Positions 23,348 to 34,945 of a DNA stretch of 64,000 nt are shown in pieces; within the stretch, counting starts at the first letter, position 1; every line of letters begins with the position of its first letter. The notes below the pieces were generated by a model. It was given only the letters and a program-made list of their open reading frames with translations. It was not told the DNA's origin and made no database searches. This DNA comes from Tamarix chinensis (Eukaryota; Streptophyta; Magnoliopsida; Caryophyllales; Tamaricaceae), in assembly GCA_030549775.1 (NCBI GenBank), contig CM060176.1, positions 101,475,569-101,539,568 of the forward strand, given 5' to 3'. A program made the translations under genes and the position numbers.

Positions 23348-23502
23348 CAAGCCAGCGTAAATCTCCATACGATACAGTTGCTGCAGCCCACCTTTCAATT
23401 TCAGTTGAGATGACACGATCCTTCATAAAAGCATCACCAAACACCTTATCTACAATCTCATGTAGCTACTTCATTAGTTCAAGCAAAAATTAATTAACCA
23501 GC
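23348..23502 (-). pseudogene. unrecognised CACTA-carried gene, middle part
   Basis: The minus strand reads FLLELMK-stop-LHEIVDKVFGDAFMK and then DRVISTEIERWAAATVSYGD, LRWLDQD. Across the hAT insertion it joins the piece at 31381 in the same frame (WGNTVSLVN). Two stops (TAA, TAG) fall where CAA and CAG would keep it open. It looks like a helical protein segment, but I do not recognise it. Confidence 0.55.
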
Positions 23503-23520
23503 GACACCATTAGAGGTGGC

Positions 23521-23880
23521 AAACGGGTCATTTGGGTCGGGTTGATTTGGGTCGGGTTGATACGGGTCGGGTCAACTTTTATTAATTATACAATCGAGTC
23601 GGGTCTAGGTTCTGGTCGGGTGTAATTTGGTTCGGGTTTGTTTTTAGGTTATGTTGCTTTGGGTCGGGTTCGGGTTCGATTCGGGTTAATTGACGGGTCG
23701 GGTGTGATTTGGCTCGGGTCGATGCTAGGTTCTTCGGATTTCTTAGGTTTGGGTCTATTTTGGGTTTGACTCGGGTCTATAGAATTTGGGTTAGGTTTGG
23801 GTTCGGATCACTATATGGGTCGGATGTGAATCTGATCAACTAAGTGTCAGATCTATTGAGTTTTTCGAATTCAGGTCTAT
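23521..23880. repeat. hAT left subterminal GGGTCGGGT repeats
   Basis: More than fifteen close variants of GGGTCGGGTT or GGTTCGGGTT occur within 360 bases. They mirror the right-end array at 31015-31355. In Ac-type hATs such subterminal motifs bind transposase; that role here is inferred. Confidence 0.85.
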
Positions 23881-26459
23881 TTTAGGTCTATAGATTTTAG
23901 GTCAAATCAAAAAACTCAAATTAGGTATTATTTATAATAGTATGAATCATGATCGAGAATGAGTTTGAACATAAAAATTGGAACTTGTATGAAATAAAAT
24001 AAAATTATTTTTAATTTTTACAAAATTAACTTTAAGTATTTTTAGAATACTAATAAAATCTTTGAACATACCACCATCACAATTTAAAATAAGAGAGTTT
24101 TTTTCCTAGCCATAATAGTACGACCTTATCCTATTATTATTAGTTTGGTTTTATCTTCTTTTGCCGTGGTTTTTTAATTTCTCAGTGTGACATTGTCACT
24201 ATTTTTCTATTTTCAATAATAATTTTTAATATACAATAAATAAATATGTGATAAATGAAAATCACAATCATCAATAACTTTGTGAAAAATGAAATATCAA
24301 AGTTGTCTTATGATTATAAACCCTACCCCACTTCCAATGAATTTGTCTCAATTCCTAACTTAGTAAAACAATACTTCATCATAGCACACTAAACTCTATA
24401 TTGTATGTTTGATGTCTTAAGACAATTATCTATATTATAAATATGTCGATAGATATTTATAATGGTCACAACATAGCTAATAAGTGACAATATATAGCCT
24501 TTTACACCTTAAATTACAATTATAATTTTCATTATTTCCTACATTACTTTTCCTGCATTGTTCATGTTTAATTTGCATCAACATGCATATCATCCATCTC
24601 CTTCGTTCTTATAATTGCTAATATGGTGGACCATGCACTTCGTTTGTTAATTATTTCATTTCTTAATATTATGGCATAATATTCTAGAAGCAAGGGCATG
24701 GCATCCTCAATAATATTCTTTGGTCATTGAATCGGTGCAGAGTCATTTGATCTTCTCCTATTTCAATTCCTTCAAATAACCTATATTAGTGTACACGTCA
24801 TTTCTAACATCTCGTCATCTAAGTGTTAGATTATGAAATAGACTCAATCAAATCCAGTGTCTTTTTAATTTTTTATAGTATACAACTTCACTATGGATTA
24901 TCATCATCCAAATAAAACACTTAGGTAATTGGGTAATCATTAATCTCATACACTAAAGTATAAGTTACTTGTTCACATATCTCACACATTGGTCCATTCA
25001 TACCTTTCTTAACCAACATATTTTTAGTTAATAGCTACTCCTTACAGGCCTTTAATTATTTGAAGTATTAATCTTAATCTAATATTCTTAGTGAGGATAG
25101 TCAGGTGCTATATTTGTTGTCATTGCAAACTTGATGATGACTGCTCATCCTTGACTCCCTTTAGATCTTTTATCTCAGTATCATGCCTAGCTAATATTAT
25201 CCCTAGTTGGTTGTAAAGTTAATAAGGCTTTAAAATATCTAATAACTTTATAGGTTGTAAAATAGGTCATAATAAATTTGTATTCTTTTGCTATGAGCCA
25301 TGATCCAACAATTTCATGATATATCTCATGTGCGTTGCATTTCAATAGTTATAAACTCATTTTCTAATAAAAAATATTTGGATGAAGTAAAAAATACCTT
25401 CTATTATGGCTTACTCATGCATTGCATCCTCCTATACCTGTATATCTAACTCATCTCCAACACATTACACACAGTTTCTAGTAATGTGTTGTCATAAATT
25501 CTATGATATGCTAAGATACTATTATATTAGGGAAATTCAATATATAATATGAAAATATTGAATATTCATATATAAAATAAACCTATTTATTAAATATGAT
25601 AAGGTGAACATCCAATGAATTATTCTTAATGATCTACCAATTTTACAAATAAACAAGTTTTAGCAAAAATAATATATTTAATTAATTTAGTACAAAATAA
25701 TGAGTTCAATATTTATGAATTGAAATTTCACTAAAATGAGAGTATATTTTTAAAACAAAATGAATAAATATTTCTTTAGTTAAAATAAATTAAAAAATGA
25801 TAAATTTACATATGAGGTGGACTATTAGTCTATTGATAATTTGATATTATGAATTAAGGAGTAAAAAAGCATATTACAAATGTTAAAGCTATAATTAACG
25901 TAAAATTTTAAAATGAGTCAAATATATATACATACTATCACAAAATATTACTAACATACCAACTAAAAAATATTATCAAAGGGAATTATTATTATAAAGT
26001 ATAAAGATGTAAATGTTAAACATTCTGTGAATAAATTACATATATAATTTAGTCTCAAACTTTAATTAGGATTAGAAATACAAATAGCTTTTATCTTTAA
26101 ATTAAATGATGATTATAATTAACAATAACATATATATATTAGTATTACATTTAAATACTATGAGAAAATAAACTCAAAATCTTACAATGATTAAATTTTA
26201 TTTAAAAGTCTCATTTTTTACTCATTTTATTTTTTATAGATTAAATACTTAATATTTTTTAATACTTTTTCCCCTATTAAATATTTCACTTAGTTCTTAT
26301 TTTTCTAACCCCCTTAATTTTATATAAACTATAATAAGATATTAGTTAAAATACTTTTAATTTTCTAATAACTTTATATTTTTTTAATATTTCACCTAAA
26401 TCTTATTTTCCCCCTAATATCTATATTTTATTTTCCCTCCAAATTTAACATATCAGATA
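23881..26459. other. hAT internal non-coding DNA
   Basis: AT-rich, with no domain, termini or array that I can support. Confidence 0.4.
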
Positions 26460-27835
26460 TCAGTGATCAAAATATCTCTAGCTACAGCTGCGCTACTACA
26501 ACTCTTACTGCTATACTACACTACTCAATAGACGCACGTAGCCTCACCTCACACTGTAGCTTACACTCACATGACACAAGACACACAGACACAACACAGG
26601 TACTGGGCTTCGTCGATAGTCGATACTCCCAATTGTCACTGGTCACTCATCACCACCACCACAGTGCCGCGTTTGCTTTTGGTCTGAATTGTGTGATTCG
26701 AACCGAACGGGCAGAAACGATCAAATGAAGACTTCCAGAGTTCCAGTCCCAGAGTCCCAACCTTCATCCCCCATGACCAGTCGACCACAACGGCACAACC
26801 AAACCAGTTGACCACAACCGCACAACCAAACCAGTTAGCCGACCACAACCAGACCAGCCACCACTTCCACTGGTCTGCACTCAGTACCTCCATCTCCATG
26901 GATGCCTCCTTCAGCAATTCGGGTTCAACTTTCTGATGCTGTGCTGTGCTGCTTTTTTCCATAATTCCATCCAGCTCCTCTCGAGTCTCGACAGCAGCTC
27001 CCTCCTCCTTTGTTTCAAAATTTTCCATTTCGTTCCATACTTCCATTCTATTCCATCTCCTCCTCTATTTCGAAATTTTGCATTTCGTTCCATACTTCCA
27101 TTTCATCTCTTCTTGTTTTGACATTTTCCATCTGCTCTTGACTCCCATTTCGATTTTCTTCCATTCCATTCCATCTCCTCCTTTCCTCTATTACGTTTTC
27201 AATCAACATTATTGTAGATTTGTAGTGGTCGGAGGTGAGGTTCTGTATAGTTCATTAGCTTTTCATTGTTTGGCAACTCTTTGTTGCAGAAATCAATCAA
27301 AATGCCTATGTCGATTGTTTATTGCTGTATGTTGATTTAGTGTTACTCTGTTAGTGGTGATTTTGATTTTTGAATCCTAGTTGATGATGAAAATTTTCTA
27401 TCTATTATTATTGAGTTGTCTCATGCAATTTGTTTGTCTACTGGTATTGTTATACAGGTCTTTGATGGGTATTGGTTTTTTAAGTTGGAAGTTGGAACTC
27501 CTCGCTCAGCATGTTTTTATTTGTTTGTTTTATTGAGGGTTGTTTGGTTATTGCATGTGGGATGGTTTGTTTTGGATGTACCAATTCTTATTTAGTTGTT
27601 TATTGAATCACATATTGAATTTGAGTTAGAAGCAGCAAAAGTCATTATGTTATTATTGGGTCTAGTCATATACATGTTTAGGCTATTAGAATGCAAACAA
27701 ATTATTATGTATATATGTTTAGCATGCAGAATTGCAGATTACATGTTAGCCTGTTAAATATTAGCATGCATATTGTGTGTACTTCAAACATATGTTAATG
27801 TTATCCTATGTTACTTCAGGCTCAAACAGATTGTT
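26460..27835 (+). other. putative hAT promoter/leader with tandem segment
   Basis: Base composition changes sharply to C-rich on the plus strand at 26460. At 27010-27190 a unit of about 58 bases (CATTTCGTTCCATACTTCCA, then CATCTCCTCCT) repeats about 2.5 times. It lies just upstream of the transposase exon, so a 5' untranslated exon is plausible. Open frames here look like shadows of the CCATT repeats. Confidence 0.4.
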
Positions 27836-27990
27836 TGTATGTGATTTCATGATTATCTTAATTTGATTATGGTATTCCATTTGTATTGTATGTGATTTCA
27901 TGATTATGGTGTTCCATTTGAATTGTACGCGATTTCATGATTATGGTATACTATTTGTATTGTATGTGATTTCATGATTATCTTAATAAA
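27836..27990. repeat. 46-bp tandem repeat, about 4 copies
   Basis: Units contain GTATGTGATTTCATGATTAT followed by a GGTATTCCATTTGTATT half; about four copies end 25 bases before the splice acceptor of the transposase exon. Confidence 0.85.
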
Positions 27991-28018
27991 ATACTAATAC
28001 TAATAATTTATTGTAGTT

Positions 28019-29678
28019 ATGGAAGTTGGAAATTATGATGCTAGTAATCTTCCGGATCCTAATTTGCAAGAAGCTGATAAGAAAATGAGCTCAGTTTAGA
28101 AAGAATTTCTGAGACTTAAAGGAACTGAGACCAATGATGGAAAAGAGAGAGCACTTTGCATCCATTGTAAGGTAGCTTCTTTCATTACTAGTTCACATTA
28201 TGGGACAACAAATCTAAAAAGACATCTTGATAAATGTCCATCATATCAAAAAATTGTGAAAGTAGAATCTAATGTTTATAACCAAAAGATCTACAGAGAT
28301 CTATTAGCAAGGGCTATCGTCAAACATGGGTATGCATTCTCTTGGGTTGAACACAAAGGCAATAGAGAAATTCATGCATACTTGAATAATCAAGTTAGAA
28401 CCATTTGTAGAAATACTGTAAAATCGGATGTATTGAAATTGCAATCAAACTTGAAAATTGAGGTTAAGAACTATCTTCGTAGCATCCCTGGTCGTATTTG
28501 TCTGACTTCTGATATGTGGACTTCTTGTCAAACTGAGGGATATATGTGTTTGACTGCTCATTTTGTGGATGCTAATTAGAAGTTGAATAGTAGAGTGCTG
28601 AATTTTCATCATATAGAAACACCACATATGGGACAAATCTTACATAATTCAGTGTTAAGTTTGCTTTAAGACTGGGGTATTGTGGATAAGATTTTTTCTA
28701 TCACATTAGACAATGCCTCAAGCAATGATAGAATGTAAGATCGTTTACGAAATACATTGAATGATCAAAATTTTTTGTTGCATAATGGCATTTACTTACA
28801 TATTCGGTGTGGTGCTCATGTTTTGAATCTCATTTTTAAGGATGGGCTTAAAGTAATAGAGGATATTGTTGTTAAGATTAGAGATAGTGTAAAATACATC
28901 AAATGGTCAGAATCGAGGAAGATTACATTTCGAAATTGTGTGAAATTAGCTCGGATATCAGATACTAAATCATTATGGCTTGATGTTCCCCCAAGGTGGA
29001 ACTCTACTTATTTGATGATTGATAGAGCTATTATTTATTGTAATGGATTTAAGGAGATGGTGGTTTTTGACCCTTTGTACAAGAATTTTCCAGGACCTCA
29101 AGAATGGGACATGCTTGAAAAAATTCGTGATGTCTTAGAATCATTTTATGATATTACTGAGTTATTTTCTGGTAGTCAGTATCCCACGGCAAATTTATAT
29201 TTTGAGAATGTATGGAAGATCAAAATGCTTTTAAATGAGTTGATAAAGGGGGACGATGAAGTGTTAAGGAAAATGGCTACAGAAATGAAGATTAAATTTG
29301 ACAAGTATTGGGCCAACTTAGATGGGAATGAATATGGTACATTATTTGCTTTTTCTATGATTCTTGATCCTCGTTGTAAGTTGGATTTTCTAAAGTATTG
29401 CTATCAAAAATTATTTGAGGATGGAACAAGGGCTTAAAGTCAATGATATGCGGTTTAAGTTAGGGATGCTTCTAGTGGAGTATCCTTCAGCTAATGATGG
29501 AGGAGGTACTTGTTATAACTCTTGTAGAAAATCATCAACATTAGACACTAACACCCTTGGTTCTACTCGCAAGCGCAGATTTAATTTCTCTGCTGTAAGC
29601 TTACATTTCTCACCTTCCTTTAATCTTTTATATCTTTCCTTTAATTTTGATTTGTTATTATATTTATGTTCAATTGAC

Positions 29679-29720
<42 letters not shown>

Positions 29721-30226
29721 TTCTTGATTTATTACATATATATATCCATTTGCTTTTGTAATTTTTAGGGTTTTGATGAAAATGAGACTACATACACCTA
29801 TAATGAAAAGACAAAGCCGGATAAGTATCTAGATGATCCAAGAATGGACCGCAAAATCAAGCTAAACATTATTGACTTTTGGAGAGAGAACGAGTCTCAA
29901 TATGGAGAGCTTACACATCTAGCTAGGGATATTTTAAGTGTGCCTCTTACAACTGTTGCATCATAATCAACTTTTAGCATTGGAGGTAGAGTTTTAAGTA
30001 AGTGGAGAAGCTCGTACTTGCCTAAAAATATTGAAGCGTTGATAAGTACTCGTAGTTGGTTGTATGGTTTTGAAGGTAGTATTTTTAAGGCTTTTATTTA
30101 CTTCTTTGTTTCTACATCATAGTAAATTTCTAATGTGTTATTGTTTCTCTAGCAACTGAGAAAGATGAATATATTGGTTGCAATGTGGGCTGGGATGGAG
30201 CTAACCCCCCTACTAGACATCCTTAA
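28019..30226 (+). pseudogene. hAT transposase, ZF-BED/RICESLEEPER type, inactivated
   Basis: The start ATG at 28019 follows an intron acceptor (TTATTGTAG). BED finger: ALCIHCKVASFITSSHYGTT then NLKRHLDKC (about residues 43-75). Core: LTSDMWTSCQTEGYMCLTAH, FSITLDNASSND (RNase-H-like acidic residues), CGAHVLNLIFKDGL, PPRWNSTYLMIDRA, PTANLYFENVWKIK, MILDPRCKLDFL. Predicted introns are 29595-29768 (containing a TA run) and 30076-30152. The hAT dimerisation domain follows: FWRENESQYGELTHLARDIL, [28 protein letters not shown], ending GANPPTRHP at 30226. Stops at 28097, 28577, 28667, 28736 and 29964, and a stop with frame change at about 29435, inactivate it; some fit C-to-T or G-to-T changes (for example Glu to TAA in the SESAFS motif). 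Family is clear; activity is excluded. Confidence 0.95.
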
Positions 30227-31014
30227 TAAGGTCCATAGTTACTATTTTAATTCTTGATATAATTGATAGTTAAGTATATAGCTTTTATCCAAATAGAGTG
30301 TATTTAACTACATGTTCTTTCACTACAGGGAGGATTACACTGATATTTTTGAAGAGGTTGCAGGGAGGACTATCCAAATGAGGTGATTTTTTTTTCTCAT
30401 TGTTATATAAGCCTCAGATTAAGGTGTGTGACTTATTGGTGTGATATTTTTGTAACAACATATGGTGATGGTTAGGTGATGTCTTTCTCTTAACATTATA
30501 AGTTTATAACTATCCTATAGGACATCTTTTGCCTTTTGGATTGTAAATTTCTTCCTTTCTAGTTAGTATTTTTTGGTTACTTACCTCAAGGTCAGGGCTT
30601 CAATCAAAGAAAGGTATTCACCTTCATCCATTAAAGAGACGATGAAGTATTCATTATAGGTATGTTATCAATGCTCTAGTTTTCTTATTTACACTTGTTT
30701 GGACTTTTATTGTATTTATTTGTTAGTAATTATTAGTATATTTGATATTATTGTGTATTGTGTATCATATAATGAGTGTATGATGAAATGCTGAATTTGA
30801 TTGTCAGGTCCTCATAAATCATTAATACAATGAGTGTATTATTATTATGGTCCAAAGTGTAGAGTTTAAGTTGCAGGAAGTTATCAAACAAAGTGAAGCA
30901 AAAATATAAATTTATGCTTATAAATGTTTACATTTATTTACATGGTTTCAAAAATTAATAAGAATATGGAGTTAAAAATATCATATATGAATAAGAATAA
31001 TCAATTATCGATTC

Positions 31015-31355
31015 AAGTCTGGTTCGGGTCGGTTCGAGTTCGGGTTAGTTCGGGTTAAAGTTAAAGTTCAGGTCGGTTCGGGTTCGGGTTCGGGTTAGAG
31101 TTCGGGTCGGTTCGGGTTCGGGTTGGAGTTCAGGTTGGGTCGGGTTTGAGGTGTGCTCGGTTTGGGTTATTATTGATTTTGGTCACTTCGGTTCGGGTCA
31201 ATTTTGGTTCGGGTCTTTATCGAGTTAGCCAAATTCGGGTTGGATCCAAATTGAATCTGGTTGTTTCGGGCTTTCGGGTTATGAATGGGTTGTATTTTTC
31301 GGGTTACTATTGGGTTTCAAGTCGGGTTATTCGGATTGGGTCAGTCGGGTTGGGT
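31015..31355. repeat. hAT right subterminal repeats
   Basis: A dense run of GGTTCGGGTT and GGGTCGGTTC variants ends just inside the right terminus, in the same strand sense as the left array. Confidence 0.85.
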
Positions 31356-31380
31356 CAACTTTGCTAGGTATAGACACCGT

Positions 31381-31951
31381 GTTGCCCCATCATCCTTCAC
31401 AACGGCACAACGTCCAACAGTTTGAGAGTTTAATACAAACAAGCCCTTCGTACTCCAAATCAGAAGTAATTGTGGGTTTCCCGTGACTATGGAAAAAAGA
31501 TTCTCCGTGCTTTATGAAGTAAGGTACTCTGGGATTCAATAACATATGGACATAAGAGATTAGACTGGTTCCGAATCTAATGTAGAACCACGTTGGTCTC
31601 AACATCAATTTCGTGTGAACCGTAGCCATCAACCTGCAATTTGACCAAAGTTATGCAAAAATCATCATCGACAGGGGCATACACATAGCTACCATGTCGG
31701 ACAACATAATCATGGGATTGATTATTAGAAGTTGGGTGTGGGTATACCTCCCCAAGAACATCATACAATGACTTCTCAGTAGCTTGAAGTGCCCTATGAT
31801 CATCTATTATAGCATGCAGTTGATCACTAAAATCCTCATCCAAAATGAAAGGAGAAAGAAAGTGAGATATATTAATTGTAAGAGCTGACTCCTTTTTCAC
31901 CACCAAAGATGGAAATGATTCACAATTATTAATCACTAACTTTGACCTCAT
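31381..31951 (-). pseudogene. unrecognised CACTA-carried gene, 5' part
   Basis: From the Met at 31951 on the minus strand, 124 codons are open and of normal composition, including HFLSPFILDEDFSDQLHAII, DDHRALQATEKSLYDVLGEV, YVVRHGSYVYAPVDDDFCIT and SHEIDVETNVVLH. At about 31630 another frame takes over (LNPRVPYFIKHGESFFHSHG, SDLEYEGLVCIKLSN), runs to a stop at about 31390 and continues past the hAT as WGNTVSLVN. I do not recognise the family; I considered but could not support a TnpA-like protein or a phosphatase. Upstream, 31952-32440 is pyrimidine-rich on the coding strand and could be its leader. Likely a captured gene or a lineage-specific CACTA protein. Confidence 0.55.
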
Positions 31952-33834
31952 TCATGCCTTCCACGTATATTCCATAAGATTTTTATAAATATGATTCCTG
32001 GCTGGCCACTTCTCTTATGTGGACATGACAATTCTTTACCAAAAAGTTTGAGCATGAAATCAACGCCGACTAAGTTCACTAACATCAAGTCACAAAGAAG
32101 GAAACAGAGAACGCAGCAAAGACACAGGAGAGACGATGACAATTATTCAGGAATGATTAGATCCCATCCATATTTAGTGAGTCCGAAGTTTTTAGACTCA
32201 ATGACAGACCATTCAGATCGAGAAAATCTTAATAAAACTCAAGAGACCAGCAAAAATAGGGCGAGTGGCCTAAATTTCATGACAGCCATCACAACCAATA
32301 ACTAGGTAGATAAAGTAATCAAATGAAATTTTAGGGTTTTAGAAATTTATACCAAACGAAACCAACACAGATCAAAGCAGATGAAGATTGAAGAAGATGC
32401 GATGGAGGTCGAGGACAACTCACTAGTGACTGGCTAGGCTCACGGTAGCCGACTGGTGGCATAACCTACGATGTCCGCCACTACACGCAATTGCTACTAC
32501 TACGAGTGCTGTCGCGGCTGTTGTTGCGACTGCTACTTGCTGCGAGTGCTATTGCGATTGTTGCTACAACTTCTGCTTGCTGCGGTTGCTGGTTGCATCG
32601 CCGATGGTGGCTGGTTGTGGCCGGCGGTCGATTGGAATGGAGGAGGTGAGGCTGGGTTGGAGCTCAGGCGTAGGGAGTAGTACACATGGGAAAGAGAAAG
32701 AGAAGAGAAGGGAAAGAAGAAGAGAGAAAAGGAAAAGGAAGAGGAAGGGGGGAACCAGTCGAGATTTTTTTTTTCAAATACACCTATATAAATAAATACT
32801 AAACATCTAAAAATATTATTGAAAAATTTTATCTACAATTTATTTAAAGAAAACTCATTTTGAAAGGATCCAAAAACTTAAAATTGATGTAACGGCTATA
32901 TAAAGAATTTCGGAAGTATTTTCGAAAGAATTTACTAACGAAAGTAAAAGTCTATATAATTTACGAAAATACATTATAAAACCTCAAAATAATATTTAAA
33001 AGTATATGAGAAAATATTTAAATCTAATTCTAATAAACCAAAACTAATTTCAATAATTTTCGAAATCGGTTTTCCACAAACCAAAAATGGTAAAATGGAA
33101 GAAAATTAATTTAAAAAATAAATTCATAAATAAGCTCTGAAATCTTTTTAATTTAAAATTTTCCGAAGATCTTAACGAATTTGGAAATGAATAAATTAAA
33201 GGTTGGAAATATTTTCTACAGATAAAATTATTAAAATAAATTTGGCTATTTTAAATAGAAATTTTATAATTTAAATAATATATATATCGTTAACAAAATA
33301 TAACTTCAAAATAAAGTTGTAATCAGAGGACGATGTTATAATCGAAAACGAATCTTAACTATAAAAAAATTAAAATACAAGAAAGAATGGAAATACATAT
33401 TTTTAACCGAAAATCGAAATCATATGAATATAATAAAATCACGATCGTGAACGAATTTATCTAGAATGATTTGTAACAACAATGATTAATTAAATTCAAA
33501 TATTAGGTTGAAATCGTCGATAAATCCATAAAACAAATTGAAATTAAAATAGTTAAATTTTTATATCAAATTGCGCTAATAAAATAATTAAGCTTAATAA
33601 AATTAAAATTTAAAATATGGGATATTACAAAATAAATAATAATTATTATTATTAATAAAATATTTAATAATGAGAAATAAAATATAAATATGAATAAGAT
33701 TAAAATTAAAATTAATCGTAATTACCAATAATTAGTAATAATATTTTTTTAATATTAAGAAATAATAATAATATTCAAAAATAATTATTCTTAGTAATAA
33801 TAAAGATAAATATTATTTAACTCCATGTTAGATA
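31952..33834. other. CACTA interior: leader-like, low-complexity, AT-rich
   Basis: 32470-32670 is a GC-rich CTG/TTG-type low-complexity block, 32690-32760 is purine-rich (GAAAGAGAAAG), and 32770-33830 is featureless AT-rich DNA. Open frames in the low-complexity blocks are not convincing. Confidence 0.45.
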
Positions 33835-34130
33835 GAATCAAATAAGGGTATTTTAATATATTACCCTAGTAGATAGTATCAAATAGGGAAAAAAATTTCA
33901 TTGCCCTATTTTTTAAGAGTAAAGGGAGGGAATTTTATTATTGTACTATTTAGTATGATCAAATAAGAGAATTTTTATTCATTGTCCTATTAAATTAGAT
34001 CTAATAGGAAATGTTTTATATTGCACTATTTATTAAAATCAATTAAGAAAAATTTCAATTGCTCTATTAAATCATCTATAATAGGATAATTTTATTATTA
34101 TTCTATTTAGTATTTTAAAATTATCTCATT
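33835..34130. repeat. CACTA right subterminal repeats
   Basis: Units with ATCAAATAAG, CCTATTAAAT and ATTGCCCTATT, related to the left subterminal units, recur every 40-70 bases in both orientations up to the terminus. Confidence 0.7.
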
Positions 34131-34153
34131 TAATTATATATCATGTAGTGCGT

Positions 34154-34596
34154 GACTCCCTTCAACCACTCATCCACAACTGCCTTTTTTACTTTTTACT
34201 TTCAATTTCCAGCATCATGCAACAAAGCTTGTAAGGATACCAGCTTAAGTTTTAGTTTCTCCTTTATACCAAAAGACGAAATCCCTCGACCTCAGGGCTC
34301 CCAACCTGTCTGTCCGACGGCCTTAGTTGGAGGAAGGTAAATCACGATAACTCAGCGGCCTAGGATCCCCCGGTTATCCATGATGTCCACAAGGAATCAC
34401 CCCCACATTGAAGGGTTGAAACTCCCACACTGCGGTTGCTATGAATCGAACCTGCGTTATCCTTGATACCAACTTGAGAGGGTCTTTCGACAGAGTCACT
34501 CTTAGTGACCCATAGTGATTTGAACTCCTCCATTACACACTTGACCACCTCACTCACAATCGCTGTGGCTGCCTCGAAAACAATAGCTTCGGCCAT
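34154..34596 (-). pseudogene. CC-NBS-LRR resistance gene, 5' portion
   Basis: The minus strand starts at the ATG ending at 34596: MAEAIVFEAATAIVSEVV then KCVMEEFKSLWVTKSDSVE, a typical N-terminus of Rx-type coiled-coil resistance proteins. A SINE (about 34488-34265) breaks the exon; reading resumes KEKLKLKLVSLQALLHDAG, with stops TGA and TAA at the next residues, then KKAVVDEWLKGV up to the CACTA junction at 34153. After the CACTA it continues as DVAYYVEDVLDEY, matching the EWLxxLKDVAYDADDxLDE consensus of this domain. The frame is open further upstream, but the Met chosen matches family N-termini. Non-functional. Confidence 0.9.
34265..34488 (-). mobile_element. tRNA-derived SINE, second copy
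   Basis: In reverse this resembles the SINE at 15900-16151: CTCAAGTTGGTATC (A-box region), CAGGTTCGATTCATAG (B box), GCAGTGTGGGAGTTTCAACC, GTGGGGGTGATTCCTTGTGG, ending CGTCTTTTGGTAT versus CGCCTTTTGGTAA. It lies inside the coiled-coil exon. The target duplication is not clear, so the ends are within about 10 bases. Confidence 0.82.
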
Positions 34597-34945
34597 ACCT
34601 TTTCTTTTCTTTTTTCCTTTCCTTTCAGATGGTTTTTTGGAGTCTAAAAAGATCAAAAAAGAAGATGAAAGAGAAGTATGTTGCAGAAGACGATGTTGTG
34701 TCGTATGCAACAACGGTTAAAGGGTAGTAGAATGGATTTATGGCAGCAGTCCAGCAGAGCAGGAGTGAGAGAAGTCGATGATTGAAACACTAAATAAATT
34801 ACTACTCAGAACTTCGGTTGATACTTAGCCGTAGGATTAATTACAGACAAAAAAGATACTGCGAGGAAACTTACGGTGAATGCTTGAGCTTTTTAGTCAA
34901 CATTTTACGGCCTAAGTAGTTTCGCGGCATTGTGATGATGAGCAC
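34597..34945 (-). promoter_or_regulatory. 5' flank of the NBS-LRR pseudogene
   Basis: Minus-strand sequence just upstream of the ATG is purine/pyrimidine biased (TCTTTTTTGATC...) and includes an in-frame open extension that I take as leader. No TATA box or other site can be assigned with confidence. Copy II of the repeat family begins at 34946. Confidence 0.4.

Larger units (their letters stand above)
23511..31372 (+). mobile_element. 7.9-kb hAT element with dead transposase
   Basis: The left end TAGAGGTGGCAAACGGGT and the right end ...CAACTTTGCTAGGTATA (the reverse of a diverged TAGAGGTGGCAAAG) are flanked by an 8-bp duplication GACACCAT (23503-23510) / GACACCGT (31373-31380), differing by one transition. 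Subterminal GGGTCGGGT repeats mark both ends and a BED-finger/hAT-dimerisation transposase lies between. It interrupts the CACTA-carried gene, whose frame resumes when the hAT and one duplication copy are removed. Confidence 0.92.
21967..34150. mobile_element. CACTA element, 12.2 kb with nested insertions
   Basis: The left end CACTACAAAATATATAG and the right end, which in reverse reads CACTACATGATATATAA, form the terminal repeat. It is flanked by a 3-bp duplication CAT (21964-21966) / CGT (34151-34153), one transition apart, as for CACTA (En/Spm) insertions. Excising it joins the two NBS-LRR halves in frame (EWLKGV then DVAYYVEDVLDEY). Subterminal arrays lie at both ends. Without the nested hAT (7.9 kb) and MITE (0.4 kb) it is about 3.9 kb, and no TnpD/TNP2 transposase is visible, so it was non-autonomous. 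It carries an unrecognised minus-strand gene, possibly captured host sequence. Confidence 0.9.

Noticed and set aside
31146..31367. Small secreted-protein-like frame (Arg/Gly/Ser-rich)
   Set aside because: It is the subterminal GGTTCGGGTT array of the hAT element.
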